A DNA stretch of 64,000 nucleotides from Fusarium oxysporum f. sp. lycopersici 4287 (GCF_000149955.1 NC_030994.1:496001-560000); one strand, 5' to 3'; positions 43,632 to 56,410 are shown, counted from the stretch's first letter. The notes: generated by a model from the sequence alone, not told the origin. Program-made: numbers and translations.

Positions 43632-45687
43632 TCAAAATTCCCAAGTGTGCTCGACCTTCACCGAGCTCTGCTGAACACCGCCATAAATCAGCGAGAATCC
43701 CATTTCTGCCCCGTCCCATATAAATTCGATCTGCAAAGGGGCTTTCAGATCAGCATTCATGTCGGACTTTAACCCGACATCAACGGTCTTCCAGCTGAGT
43801 CGACAGACATCTTGATGGTATTGGCCTGCATTCTGCTGTGTGCGGCAGACACGAATACTGAAAACGTCACTGCTGGCGGGATCCTCGGCCGAGAGAGCTT
43901 CTGCGGGTATAGGTCGTAGATTAGGGCTGGTGGCGTCAAGGGATTCATTCTGTTTAGAGGATTGTTAGTGATATATTAATAGTATGAACCTGGAGGAAAA
44001 ACTAACTTCATGGACAAGCCAGAAGACTGAGTTCCCCTGGCTAGCACGCACTCCCCAGCTAGCTCTGACGATTCTGGAGGTTATTAGGACCGGTTGCTGA
44101 ATCGCCTGCGCTTTGAGAGCCTGGATAACGGCTCCCCAGGACACAGCATTCCACCTTCATGGCACGGTCAGTTATCTGAGTGTAAGGAAGGGTGGGAGAG
44201 TTACCCTTGTCCATCTGGATATTCGAGAATGTTGGTGGTGGGAGAAACTCTGTTCACTGCCTGCGCAATCTTCTGTCGCAGGTAGCCATTCTGGCCGAAA
44301 CCTCCAGCCACAATGAGGTGCTGGTGATTTTCATGTTAGTGGGCGTCGCTCAATACGAGCTTTAAAAACATTTCACTCACCGCCACGTCCTTCGAAAGCG
44401 AGCTGGAGATTTTCTGCATCTCCATCTCGATCAGGCTTGTGATCTTTCCCACAATGGGGTTAAAGACCGAAGCAAGATCACCACTAAATTTCCTGTTAGC
44501 ATCACGTATATCCATTGCAGCTCATAATACACTGCACGAGTCTCAGTCACTTACTGGGTGAATGTGATATCGTCTCCTTGGCCAACGGGCATTCTTTTGT
44601 AGCGGCTCGCAGCCCACTTGATAGGCAGGTAAATATGCTTGGTTGGGAAATTGTCATCAAAGCACCCCTTTATATCAAGCTCCCAGTGGTTGTAGACTAT
44701 GCCGTGAAGATCCTTTTCTGTCAAGGCCTGGAATGCTCGGGGAGAGGTCATTGTCTCGACCTTGTCCTTTAGAAGTTGCATGAATGCATCGTCAAGAATG
44801 CAAGCTCCGGCAAGGATACATTGGCCAGGAAGCACCTCTTTGACACGGAAAGGGCGAACGGAGCATATTTCATAGGCGCCCGTGTCCTTGAGGGGGGATG
44901 AGCACCAAACAAAGAAGCTTAGGTAGGGTAACGGAAAACTTACAACGGTACCGCCGCCACAGTCGCAAACGATGACAACATGTCCAGGTTGAAGTTTGGA
45001 GATCTAGGGGCGTGTTAAGCATAAACAGATGGCCAAGAGTATGGAAAGTCGTTCTTACTTGTGTCTCTTGTAGGTAGTGTGCCGCAGAAAAGAATGCCAG
45101 AGCCGCAGCCTCTGGCTCAGCAAGGAATTTGGGAGCCAGTACCACATTCTCATTGAGGATACGTGCTTCATGGAGGGCTTCATTCATCTTTTGACGAGCA
45201 TTGCTAGGCCAAACCACAGGAACAGTGACTGTTATCTGGATATAAGGGTCAGGGATTCTTTTTTGAAGCTTGTCACGGAAGACATTCCAGATCTTGCTAA
45301 TGTAATCCGCTGTAGCATTGACGGCTGTGATATTCATAGCTTCCCGGGTATTGTTTAATTTAATAAACTTGGGTGAGTTTCGTACATCCGATGGTAGATC
45401 ATCACGATGTAGCAGGCTAAGCTTAAACCATTCGATAGGGATTTCAGAGACCTCGATTTTGGTTGGGATTTTCTGCGACTTTCTGCCGTCAACTTCCCAC
45501 CAGAAGGATTTCGGTAGATCCGGGTTTTGCGTCAATACTGCATACGAAATTCCAGAAAACCTACAGACTCGAGTGAGCAAAGTGAGTATCAAGAGTTGTG
45601 TTGTATGACTTACGTGGTTCCAATATCTAACCCGACAATGACACGGGTTCTGCTCCCGGATTGGGATGGGTTCTCTGAAGAAGCCAT
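43632..45687 (-). CDS. HSPA12-like Hsp70-family ATPase
   Basis: Eight introns (45561-45613, 45004-45058, 44887-44943, 44484-44554, 44321-44380, 44155-44204 and 43950-44006, with one more boundary set by the 60-nt exon 44944-45003) leave a protein of 550 residues with all phases closing. The phosphate-1 motif VGLDIGTTFSGISYAV starts it. EPEAAALAFF and VVIVCDCGGGTV-D (phosphate 2) and LIVAGGFGQNGYLRQKI (adenosine) complete the actin-like ATPase. The last 130 residues differ from the Hsp70 substrate-binding domain, as in HSPA12. Introns of 50-71 nt are longer than in most neighbours. Such divergent Hsp70s are expanded and mostly uncharacterised in fungi. Confidence 0.85.
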
Positions 45688-46760
45688 ATCTCTTTGACAT
45701 TGAATCGATATAGGTTGAAGGAAAGTCAGATGGAAAGTTTCAGCGTCTGACGGACAGGAGATGAGGAAGCTTAAGCTGCGCTGGTACTATGAGTACCCCG
45801 GGATAGAAGCCTTGCAGGCAGTGCAGCCCATGTATGACTTATCCGATGCATCACAACCTAGACCTTCTGCCCTGCCATGCACGGCAGGCCAGTGAGGATA
45901 TGATAGGTAACGATATGACTCGTCACGCATCTGTGGGGTCATTACAAGGCATCAATAGAATGAAATGTCGGTCAATCCCAATAGTTTCAGTTGTGGAACA
46001 AGGCAGAGGAGGAAAGGGATACTGTGCTGGTCAGTGTATCCCAAAACAGCCACTCATCAGGGCATCCTTAACGGAGACTTGCTTGGATACCCGCCCCATG
46101 GCTGGAAGCTACATTAGCTCAGTTACATGTCCTGAGTTGCACGTTCAAAACAAGACAATCAAGCCAATGAGAGACGGCATCTGCGATATTGCGAAGGGGA
46201 AAGACCATCATGCGGGAGGCACGGACTGTGTGAATAGAGATTTGGCGTTTCTTTGTCCAAGATGCTACCAATGAAGAAACAAGTTCCATCACCCCCTCTT
46301 CGTACAATTACAAAAATAAAATTAAAGGTGCAAGATTCATTGACAAGCTTGTTGCTCACCTCTCTAATGCAGATGATGCTAGTCTCGGGTTGCCTCTTGT
46401 CCATGCAGCAGACGATCAACAGAGCTGAAACTATCGCAGCAGAGGCGTTGTTTGTCCAGCTACGCACGGCCGCTTGTCATACATAGAAACTCACTGCTTT
46501 ATCTGGCAGTCGGTGGTGATTGGTTCTGTACTCCTGTGGTCATGTGTTACGGGGATGGGGGGTGGGAAACAAGAGACTGGATTTTGGTGTAAGTCAGCGG
46601 GTTGTATTTTTTTCCCCGGAAGGCAATCGACTTTAGACAAGGATGAGTACATAACGTGAAAGGCCGCTCGCACTTTTGAAATCGGTAGCTTTCGAAACAA
46701 TCCTCCTTTCCCTCAAATTTCTCACACAGCGGCGATCGCGTCTTTCTTCCTTCTCAGAAC
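45688..46760. other. Intergenic, no gene seen
   Basis: About 1.07 kb between the divergent Hsp70-like and the acidic-tailed gene. A 146-codon plus-strand frame (45834-46274) has no domain or bias and looks accidental. Confidence 0.45.
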
Positions 46761-48171
46761 ATGGCTGGCCTTCGAAGATCCAAGCGACTGGAGTCTTGCA
46801 ATCAACCTGGCCAAGACAAAGTCACCAAGATCGCAAGAACGTCAAAGGATCAGGAACAGATGGTTCCAGGGAAGAACAAAAAGACGGGACGGAGCCTCAT
46901 GGAAGGACCTTCGGACCCAGGGATCGACAGAGTGAGTAGCCACCTTAAAGCCATCTATATTCGGTTCTGAACTGACGTTTTCGAAGGCATCGCTGGATAA
47001 TCCATCGCCAAATGCATCGGAACAACAGCTGGGCAAAGAAGAAGCAGTGTGGAAAGAAGCACAGCAAAAGGAAGGACAGGCCAGCGCTAAATTAGCTAGG
47101 AGTCAATTCAAGAACCTGGATGACGGTCTTGAAGACTTCCGGCGGCTTGTTCAGTCGGATGTTGGTTTGGGGTATCAACAAGGTTTACTTTTCAAGATGT
47201 GGGACAAACTTCATAGTGACATTATGAAGATCTCAGAGGTAGCTGGTTTCAAGGATCTTCCCTGGGATAGTCTTGACGAGGCCGCTCAGCAAAAGTTCAT
47301 TGGATATTCGCCTCATGCCCAACAGCTCTTTGAGACGCCTCTCATACGTCAATTCATGCTCGCACGTTGGATCTGGGAGATCATTGATGAGAACTTTTTC
47401 TCTAGAAAGAGTCAGGACATTGAGTGGACGTCGCCGTATTGGGAAGCCCAAGCCACGATGGAGCGCATCTTACGAGGTAGGAAAGAAGAATAAGAAAAAA
47501 AAAGTCCCTTAATTCGTGGGCTGACCTTGGCCATAGAGAGAAACTTCTGTCACGACGAGGAAAGACGGAGTGTCCAGTATCCCAACTGGCGATACACCGC
47601 AATCGACTTCTATTACTCCCTTGAAGAAGTGGACCAATTTGACAAGAGGATTGAGCCGGGATGCGTGGTCAAGATCGTGGAGAAAGCGGTTGGCCAATAC
47701 TTCCCTGAGAATCCTGGCCCCTTCTTTACAAAGATGCTCTCACTTCTCGCAGAAACGGTTGTCAGTTTCGAGTTGAAGTTCGACTACGGTCGCCAGACTC
47801 TTCGAAATGTGTTTCATGACCCCAAGACCAAGGAGGCATATGGATTTCCATTTTCAGCCACAGTCGAGGGATTCCACGCTGGAAACGTGATGCAATTAGT
47901 TGGCGGCGACGACGATGCTACATACGATGGTCGGCCTGTCGATCTGGTTGTGTCACCTATGCTGGTGTTTTATGGGGATCTATATGGATATGATTACCAC
48001 GTTGCGACTGTCGCATTTCCTATGCGAGTGTGTGTTGGATACCGTGACGGCTTTGACCAGGACGAGGTGACTGAGACGGAGGGGGACGGTGAAGAGGAGG
48101 TGAAGATAATCAAGGATAAAGAGGGCGGTAAAGAGGATGAGGATGAGACGAAGATCGAGGACGAGGAGTAA
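46761..48171 (+). CDS. Uncharacterised fungal protein with acidic tail (431 aa)
   Basis: Two introns (46932-46986 and 47477-47536) give 431 residues. The first exon is basic (MAGLRRSKRLES). The middle is helical, with VWKEAQQKEGQASAKLARSQ and GYQQGLLFKMWDKLH. IRQFMLARWIWEIIDENFF is probably a buried hydrophobic helix. The later part has VVSFELKFDYGRQTLRNVFH and DLYGYDYHVATVAFPMRVCV. A 40-residue tail is Glu/Lys-rich and ends DEE. No catalytic motif or transmembrane segment was recognised. Proteins with this layout are annotated as hypothetical in related fungi as far as I can recall. Confidence 0.72.
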
Positions 48172-48544
48172 GTACAGAGGAGCTCCCGCGCTGGAAATCT
48201 GATCAGGCGGGAATTTTCGATCTGAGGCTGTATTCCTCTGGGTACCTGATTGTATGTAGAAAGTCATTTGCGTTAGATTATTGGCTTGTTCATTTTTATC
48301 TTAATCCTATTTTTGACAAGAGATAAAATGGCGTGTAGCCTGGGGAAAAAAGTGAAGCTCCAGATCATCCATCTTGGCGTAAACTTGGTGTTGACAAAGG
48401 TGGGGTCACAGCGGTGTCACTTTCCTTCACGTGACCTCGAGAAAATGTTCGCGGCCAAGCTTCACATTTAGCCCCATCTCGATAGTGAACATCAGATGCA
48501 ACTCGAGCCTTGACCTCCAGCCCGGTTCGTCCCAATTCATCACC
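48172..48544. other. Intergenic
   Basis: No gene is seen in 373 bp before the mL57 start. Confidence 0.45.
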
Positions 48545-49391
48545 ATGGCCCTCCAACCCTGCCGTTCCGGCCTCTGGCGGAGTAGGCATGCCGCCCGCAC
48601 CCTCATGCCTTGCGTGCGCACCTACGCTACCGACTCGACACCCGAATCCTTCAGGACCAAGACACCGTCTTCCTCTGGTGTCGTGCCACGATGGAGCCAG
48701 ACGCCTGCCGCTATGAAGGCGCCTCTGCAACTCGACTGGGCAAAGAATCCTCAGAACAAGGTCTGGACTGTCAACAACGACCCCAAGAAGCTGGACGAGG
48801 TGTACGAGCGCCTACTGGGTCCTGGGGGCAGCAAACTTCTGCCCGAGGAGCTCAAGTGGTTGGCTGTTACGCACAAGAGCTTTGATCAGGGACGAAGAGG
48901 ATTCAACGACCGATTGGCGCTTCTAGGTGGGTGGGACGAGGGATGAATGTTGGTCTATGCTGACTCTACCAGGACGAATGACTCTTGTCATGGAGACGAC
49001 AAAGACAATTGTTGCCCAAAGTCCAATGGGAACACCGAATTTCGACGACGGATTTGATCGCCAGCCATTCGTGCATCCAAATTTGCAATCGGTAGACAAT
49101 CTCTCCATCAAAGGACCCAAGGATGTTGTCGGCAAGGAGAGACTATCTGGCTTGGCAGCTGAAGTGGGATTGATCGATGTTGTGCGGTGGAAGCCCAAAC
49201 AGGTACATACATCTGCTGTCCGCGGTAACTAGACTAACGTGCAGTAGGTGCAAAAGCTCCGAGCTTCAGGTGCCGATGTCGTGCTCAACGGTGCCATCAT
49301 GGCCATCATTGGTGCCATCACATTACAGCATGGAGCAGTAGTGGCATCACAGGTTATCAGAGAGAGGATATTGTCAAGACTACAGGATTGA
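48545..49391 (+). CDS. MRPL15: Mitochondrial large-subunit ribosomal protein mL57 (RNase III-like)
   Basis: This is a structural protein of the fungal mitoribosome that carries an RNase III-type fold without cleavage function. Two introns (48927-48972 and 49203-49247) give 251 residues. The presequence is MALQPCRSGLWRSRHAARTL. The RNase III core shows LPEELKWLAVTHKSFDQGRR, FNDRLALLGRMTLVM, LSGLAAEVGLIDVVRWKPKQ and VVLNGAIMAIIGAI. Catalytic acidic residues of true RNase III (E-x-LGDAVL) are not seen, in line with the mL57 family. Confidence 0.92.
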
Positions 49392-49551
49392 GCATGGTGA
49401 GTGGGTTAATCTGTATCATATCTGTACCATAAGAAAGGTCTGGACCTGTACATGACGGTCTTGCAAGCTGTAAAGATACTCGAGTCTATTAATCAGTCAT
49501 GAAGCATGTCTATAGGAATTAGGGCTATAAAAGTAACGTCAGGGTATCAAA

Positions 49552-50616
49552 TCATTGCAACAAAGGCGTCTCCTCATCTGCTGTTTGAGCATCCTCTCCA
49601 TTGTCTTCCTCGTTGTCGTGATGAATGAGATTCTCTCGGTATATCCACCCAACGCACGTTCCAGCGCCAGGTCCAACAACAATGGAAGTGATGATTGTTG
49701 TCAAAGGAACGCGCCACCCAACCTCCACCAACATCCAGTACAGAACGGTCCAGAAGATGAACTGGGCGTTGACTTCAATGAAGACAATGATTGATCTCGT
49801 CATTTCTTTGCGGTCGTCGGGTCGAGTCAAGCTCCAGATGAAAGCAACATGAGCCAGAACCGAGCAGATCAAGGGCAGCATGTAAACAAACAACAGAGAC
49901 CACCGATTGGATGCGAGATGGACGAGTGTTGGGTCAACTCTTCTCAGAGCAGCGATAGTGTGACGAATAATCTGGCGAATGATTTCGACATAGATCGGGA
50001 AGAAGAGCCAGATGCCGATCGTCTCGGGAGTTGTATAGAACAGCATAAGAAAAGACGGAAGAAAGTAACCAAGCGCTACACTGATAGGAATAGCCACGAG
50101 CTCACTGTCAGGAAGATGACGACTCGTAAAGATCTGATGCGCATCGCCACCCTCATCTCTCCTCTGTGCATTCAAAACACTTCTCGCACGATGCAGAAAC
50201 GCAGGAATAATAACAAGCTCCCAGACGACAGCACCACCCACAAGATCAAACACCAACCATGGACCAGTAGGATACGCGATGAGAACATTCGGCGCATTGC
50301 AGATACGCGCTGATTCAACGGTGCTCACTGTCAAGAGACCGCCGATAAAGGCCAGCACAACGCCCATGACAGCGCGACTGCGCAGTGAGTGAAGCGCGGC
50401 GCGGAAGAAGCTGATGAGATAACATAGAGGTGTTCCGAGACCTGGAATGCGACTAACACCAGGAAGGCGGGCGTGAGAGTGGCATTGGGACCAGAGAAGA
50501 GCAAAGTTGACGTCTGAGTGGAGGAAGAGAGTGACGATGGTTGCTGCGGCTAGGAGGATTGGGGGGATGATTAGGGAGCGATATGAGAAGTGGTGAATAG
50601 GAGCTTTCCGAGGCAT
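49552..50616 (-). CDS. Polytopic membrane protein with acidic dileucine vacuolar signal
   Basis: The frame is intact without introns: 354 residues and about eight hydrophobic segments, for example SLIIPPILLAAATIVTLFL, VVLAFIGGLLTVS and FIFWTVLYWMLVEVGW. A hydrophilic loop (AQRRDEGGDAHQIFT) separates two halves. The C-terminus, DEETPLLQ, fits the [DE]xxxL[LI] sorting signal read by AP-3 for transport to the vacuole. The family is not recognised; small polytopic proteins of this type often sit beside terpenoid clusters, but none is here. Confidence 0.75.
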   Translation of the reverse strand: MPRKAPIHHFSYRSLIIPPILLAAATIVTLFLHSDVNFALLWSQCHSHARLPGVSRIPGLGTPLCYLISFFRAALHSLRSRAVMGVVLAFIGGLLTVSTVESARICNAPNVLIAYPTGPWLVFDLVGGAVVWELVIIPAFLHRARSVLNAQRRDEGGDAHQIFTSRHLPDSELVAIPISVALGYFLPSFLMLFYTTPETIGIWLFFPIYVEIIRQIIRHTIAALRRVDPTLVHLASNRWSLLFVYMLPLICSVLAHVAFIWSLTRPDDRKEMTRSIIVFIEVNAQFIFWTVLYWMLVEVGWRVPLTTIITSIVVGPGAGTCVGWIYRENLIHHDNEEDNGEDAQTADEETPLLQ

Positions 50617-52711
50617 GTTGATCGTTTGTGTTGGATTAGTGATGATAAGAAGAAGACTGCTGTTAAAGTCTTATTATGAGTTGGGTGATTATTATGGTCA
50701 TGTGGAAGAGGCTCTCGTGATTAAATTACATGACCATTTTTGGTGTTGAGATCCACACCATTACACCAACGTTAGGCTTAATGGGGAAATATGGGCAGCA
50801 ACTTGGCGAATCGTTATCAGATGTTAACCCATGCAACCAGGTATTCATTCACTTATAATGAGATGAGAAAAATATGGCTTTAAGTCTTTCATCAATACCA
50901 TCTCCTGGTAATGAATGTGATACATTGCAACGACTCGAGCAAGAGTGAAGCAGGAAGCAGCCGACGTGAGAAATAAGTAACTTTTCCTACGTTGAATAAA
51001 TCTTCAGAGCAAATGGTGCAACCCTTTTTGGCTAATTTTCTACAGCATTGTGGATGTGATGAGCCTTCATCTCAACACCATTCTCAGGCTCAATACGGAA
51101 CACGATTAAGCTGAGATTAAAGGTATAATATTATACAAACTGATATAATAAATAAGGATATATGTATTGCTCTCTTAGTCTTGATACCCTTATTAGGCGT
51201 GAACCGTCATAGTGCTCTCAGTGAAAATGTTCATCTCAGTTCTCACCACATTACCATTCAAAACAGCAATCGAGTGGACAGACTCCTTTTGACGGATCCT
51301 ATCGAATGTAGTTGCCGCTTAAAAATCTTTCTGATTTAAATCCATCGGGAATCTAAGCGATCTTAATCGAGATGTGCCTCTCTTTGGCAACGTACATGTG
51401 AAGTGCTACCCTGGGTCTCTCTGAAGATCCATGCATCCTCAGAATTCTTGCTATGCTTCACAGGACAGCTGCATGCAAGCAGTAATCAAGCAGTAATCAA
51501 GCACGGTTCTTCAGTCAAGTCATGCAATATTTGCATCTCTGCAGTTTGTAGACCTTCAGGGTATTCATGACCATCCCGTCCTGGAGTCACGCATTTAGCG
51601 CTAGATCTTTGTTTGGAGACTGAGAAGAGGTGCGCAACTTATATTTAACCATTCTAGAAAGAATTTATGTTCGTACACCAGATGCTTCTCGTTGCTCAGT
51701 GCCCTTATCAGCCAGCTCTGATACTGTCATCTGCGTAACGCGTATAGCTTTGGATGAGCTACCCTATAATACAAAATGGCTACATCAGAGAGAAAACGAC
51801 TGAAAGGTATGGACTTGGCTGAGTTTTGTTGACGATGAGTTGGCCTTGATCGGCTTTAGTCGGCATTTACGAGGACGCACTCTTGAGCGAGAAGAGCTCA
51901 TGAACGTAACTGGACTCAAGATTCTGAACGCACGCTCACAAGAGGAGTTTCTTCAAGGGCCTGGTGCAACTGTATAGACCGAGTCCTGTATGCAAGTACA
52001 CCAAGCATCTTGAGATCATCCGGTTCACAGCAAATGACGATGCGTTCTTCTCTTCCTGGTACTACCAACAGACCAGCCTGCCGATGGATAAGCCGCATGA
52101 AACGTACCCCACGTCAAATACATCATGCATCATGATCTCGGCCCATCTTTGACCGTTTCACGCCCGGATTTCAACGTCCGAGGAGGGGAAACCATCTGCA
52201 TTTGGAGCCAAGCGTCTCGGCAAGACTCATCAGGCAGGTCCGTAGCCACAAACTCATCTGACTGGATGCACAACATGTCGCTACTTAAATTCTCCCGAAG
52301 CTCCCGCTGGTAAATAGTCTATGATTCGATGATACCCTGCATCGTTTGATGCTTCTCCGCAGCTGCGGCCCCTCCCCCAGGTTTTAGCGGCAGCAGTGGA
52401 CCAAGCCCCTCTTCCCGGGGCGGCTAATAGAACCCCGGGAGAAACTGTAGGGTCCAAGGAAGCTCCAGTGGTGGGCTGCGGGAGCTGGAGGAACGGGGGG
52501 TACCCGACAACCTAACACATGACACAGAGACAATAACGCAACCCCTCGATTGTTTTGTCTTGTTTTTTATTCCCTCTCTTTTAGAATTCCTCACGTTTGA
52601 CTGTTTTGTCGCTTTTTGGATACACAGGCCTCAAGCGTTCGGCACTTGAGGTGACGGAGCTAAGCGATCCACTCGTTCCGGTCTCGCAATCGCTCTCATG
52701 ATTCTTTAATC
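50617..52711. other. 2.1-kb intergenic region, AT-rich core
   Basis: No secure gene. Bases about 50700-51400 are AT-rich. A 12-bp direct duplication (gcagtaatcaag) lies at about 51478-51502. Between 51776 and 52152 several short open pieces on both strands look faintly coding but do not join. Bases about 52360-52510 are GC-rich with CCCCT/AGGGG-like and CCCGGGG motifs in the transhydrogenase promoter. STRE-type elements are possible there. Confidence 0.45.
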
Positions 52712-55700
52712 ATGGCAACCCAAATGCTTCGCCCGCTGGCCTCGTCCGCGGTTCCAGCGTCAGCTTCCGAGCTGTGCGCCTCGTCCTTCTTTCTACAGAA
52801 GCAATTGAAAGGGTATCGAGTTCAAGGTAGGTTTTGTCTGCCATTGAAGCTCATAGCTAATAAACTTCAGATGTCCTCTCTCGTCGCAAGCAATGGCACA
52901 GCACCTTGAGAGCTTCGCCTCGACAGCATGCTCTTGTCGCAGACGTCTCCAAGCCCCTCGCATTGATCCACCATGCTTCTGCACCTCCTCGCAAATATTC
53001 CACCGTGGTCCTTCCCAAGACAACTCCCTATGATCATCTTGTCGTTGGTGTTCCAACCGAGATCTTCCCTGGAGAGCGCCGTGTAGCTCTTACGCCTGCC
53101 AATGTTGCACTCCTCAAGAAAAAGGGCTTCAAGCAGGTTCTTGTTGAACGTGGTGCTGGTACATCTGCTGATTTCCTCGATGCCGCCTATGAAAAAGCCG
53201 GCGCAACTCTTGTCAATGGTCCCAAGGAAGTCTGGTCCAACTCAGACATTGTTCTCAAAGTTCGTGGTCCTGGTCTTGAAGAGGTTGAGTCCATGAAAGA
53301 AGGCCAAACCATCATTTCATTCCTCCAGCCCGCTCAGAACAAAGAACTCGTCGAAAAGATTGCCGCTAGAAAAGCTACCAGTTTCGCCATGGACATGATT
53401 CCCCGTATCTCTCGAGCTCAGGTCTTTGATGCCCTCAGCAGTATGGCCAACATTGCCGGTTACAAAGCTGTTCTCGAAGCGTCCAATGTCTTTGGTAGAT
53501 TCCTCACTGGTCAAGTCACTGCTGCTGGAAAGATTCCTCCCTGCAAGGTTTTGGTTATTGGTGCTGGCGTTGCTGGCTTGAGTGCTATTGCTACTGCTCG
53601 TCGTATGGGTGCCATTGTCCGTGGTTTCGATACTCGATCTGCTGCTCGCGAACAGGTTCAATCTCTTGGAGCCGAATTCATCGAAGTCGAACTCCAGGAG
53701 GATGGATCTGGAGCTGGTGGATACGCTAAGGAAATGAGCAAGGAATTTATCGAAGCTGAAATGAAGCTGTTTAAAGACCAAGCCAAGGAAGTCGACATCA
53801 TCATCACAACTGCATTGATCCCTGGAAAGCCTGCCCCGAAACTGCTCAAGAACGATATCCTCGATGTTATGAAACCTGGAAGTGTCATTGTCGATCTGGC
53901 TGCTGAAGCTGGAGGCAACTGTGAAGCTACCAAGAAGGGTGAATTGGCCGTTTACAACGATGTCAAGATTATTGGTATGCACACTCCCCTTGCTTGGGGA
54001 ATCTACTGACATTTTAGGATACACTGATCTTCCCTCTCGTCTGCCAACTCAGTCCTCGACTCTCTACTCCAACAACATCACCAAGTTCCTGCTCTCAATG
54101 GCCCCTGAACCCAAGGCTTTCGGCATTGATCTATCAGATGAAGTCGTCCGAGGTGCAATCGTTACCCAAGAAGGAGATATTCTGCCACCCGCTCCTCGCG
54201 CAGCACCTCCTCCTCCACCCGTAAAGGCCGAGACAACCGAAGTGACCCCTGAACCTGTAGCTCTGACTCCCTGGCAAAAGAAGACTCGTGAAGTTGCTGG
54301 TGTCACCGCTGGTATGGGTAGTATCTTGGCTCTTGGAAAATGGACCAGCCCTCTTCTCATGTCGAACGCTTTTACATTTGCTCTGGCTAGTCTTATTGGA
54401 TATCGTGCTGTCTGGGGTGTTGCTCCTGCGCTTCACTCTCCTCTGATGAGTGTCACCAACGCTATTTCCGGTATGGTCGGTATTGGTGGTTTATTCATTC
54501 TTGGAGGTGGATTTCTGCCCGAGACTATTCCTCAAGCTTTTGGTGCCCTGAGTGTTTTGCTGGCTTTCGTCAATGTTGGAGGTGGTTTCGTGATCACCAA
54601 GCGTATGCTGGATATGTTCAAGCGTGAGTTGTCCGATCTTTAACTCGACCCAGCTAACAGGAATAGGACCTACCGACCCCCCTGAGTACCCCTGGCTCTA
54701 TGCGATTCCTGCTGTTGTTTGTGGTGGTGGATTCGTGGCTGCTGCATCAACTGGTGCTGCTGGTCTTGTTCAAGCCGGTTATCTTGTCAGCTCTGTTCTC
54801 TGCATTGGTTCCATCTCCAGTCTTGCTTCCCAAGCCACTGCTCGCATGGGTAATGCTCTTGGTATTCTTGGTGTCGGTACAGGTGTGTTGGCTAGTTTGC
54901 TCGCTGCTGGCTTTACCCCTGAAGTCCTCACCCAGTTTGGTGGTCTTGCTGCACTCGGTACCATCGCTGGTATGCTCATTGGAAAGCGAATCACTCCTAC
55001 CGATCTCCCTCAGACTGTCGCCGCTCTTCACTCTGTGGTTGGTCTTGCTGCCGTCTTGACCAGCATCGGTAGTGTCATGGCAGACGTGATGGATCCGTCA
55101 ACTCTCCACCTCGTTACAGCCTACCTTGGTGTTGTTATCGGTGGCATCACGTTTACCGGATCCATCGTCGCGTTCCTCAAGCTCGCCGGCAAGATGACGT
55201 CTAAGCCAAAGATCCTGCCTGGACGACATATCATCAACTCAGGATTACTCGCAAGCAACGCAGCCACCATGGGAGCTTTCATCACAATGGCCCCAGGAAG
55301 CCCCTTGATTGCAGCGGGAGCACTTGCTGGAAGTACTGTTTTGAGCTTCATCAAGGGATACACCACCACATCTGCCATTGGAGGTGCTGACATGCCCGTC
55401 GTCATCACTGTTTTGAACGCATACAGTGGCTTTGCTCTTGTCGCCGAGGGTTTCATGCTTGAGAACCCCCTTCTTACCACCGTTGGAGCCTTGATCGGTG
55501 TATCCGGTTCAATTCTATCGTACATCATGTGCGTCGCCATGAACAGATCACTGACAAACGTTCTCTTTGGAGGTCTAGGCACGCCAACTGCTGTACAAGA
55601 ATTTAAACCTCAGGGAGAAGTTACCCAGACTTCTGTAGATGACCTTGCTGATGCACTTCTCAACTCTGAAAAGGTCATTCTCATTGTTGGATACGGTATG

Positions 55701-56232
55701 GCTGTTGCAAAGGCTCAATACGCCATCTCAGACATTGTTCAGACGCTTCGATCCAAGGGTATCACTGTCCGTTTCGCTATTCACCCTGTCGCAGGCCGCA
55801 TGCCTGGTCAGTGCAACGTTCTTCTCGCTGAAGCCAGTGTGCCATATGACATCGTCCTGGAAATGGACGAGATCAACGACGACTTTCCCGAGACTGACCT
55901 GGCCGTCGTCATCGGCGCCAACGATACCGTCAACCCTATTGCTCTGGAAAAGGGCAGCTCTATTGAGGGTATGCCTGTGCTGCATGCCTGGAAAGCCAAG
56001 CAGGTTGTCGTCATGAAGAGAGGCATGGCCAGTGGTTATGGTAAGTCAACCGTCCCCTATCCGAATGCGGCTAACAGGAGCAGCTGATGTTCCAAACCCC
56101 ATGTTTTACATGCCCAACGCAAAGATGTTGTTTGGAGATGCTAGAGTGACATGTGAAGGTTAGTAATCCGTCCAGTTTCCAAACTCAGCTGACATTTTAG
56201 CTATCAAATCTGCAATTGAAGCAAAGTCGTAG
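52712..56232 (+). CDS. NNT: Mitochondrial NAD(P)+ transhydrogenase, fused alpha-beta
   Basis: It couples hydride transfer between NADH and NADP+ to proton entry and makes mitochondrial NADPH. Five introns (52827-52870, 53975-54017, 54624-54666, 56041-56083 and 56159-56200) give 1101 residues. After a presequence, domain I (NAD+ binding) has [20 protein letters not shown] and the [20 protein letters not shown]ossmann motif. The membrane domain II spans about 390-850 and holds the Gly-rich helices. Domain III (NADP+ binding) begins near [18 protein letters not shown] and ends [20 protein letters not shown]. The order I-II-III on one chain is that of animal NNT rather than bacterial PntAB. Saccharomyces lacks this enzyme; many filamentous fungi have it. 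Confidence 0.95.
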
Positions 56233-56410
56233 ATCGTGAGGATTTCCTATGTAGTTCGTATAAGAGAAGAATCTGAAAGACCATAGAGTGCACATTTTCT
56301 AGATCTTATACCATGTTCAGCTGTAGAAATAGCAGCTCATCTGAATTCAATGCCCTTGGGTTTCTCGATTGAACCTCTACGCGAATTTATGTACACTTGA
56401 CCACTCATCC

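Noticed and set aside
45834..46274. 146-codon frame between the Hsp70-like and acidic-tailed genes
   Set aside because: Composition is not protein-like and no domain is seen.
50700..51400. AT-rich block as RIP-mutated transposon
   Set aside because: No terminal repeats, transposase relics or CpA-to-TpA excess that I could confirm by eye.
51776..52152. Possible small split gene with GTATGG...TTTAG intron
   Set aside because: Pieces do not join into a sensible frame; both strands look similar; at best a relic.
53317..54024. 235-codon frame opposite NNT
   Set aside because: Antisense shadow of the strongly biased transhydrogenase exon.
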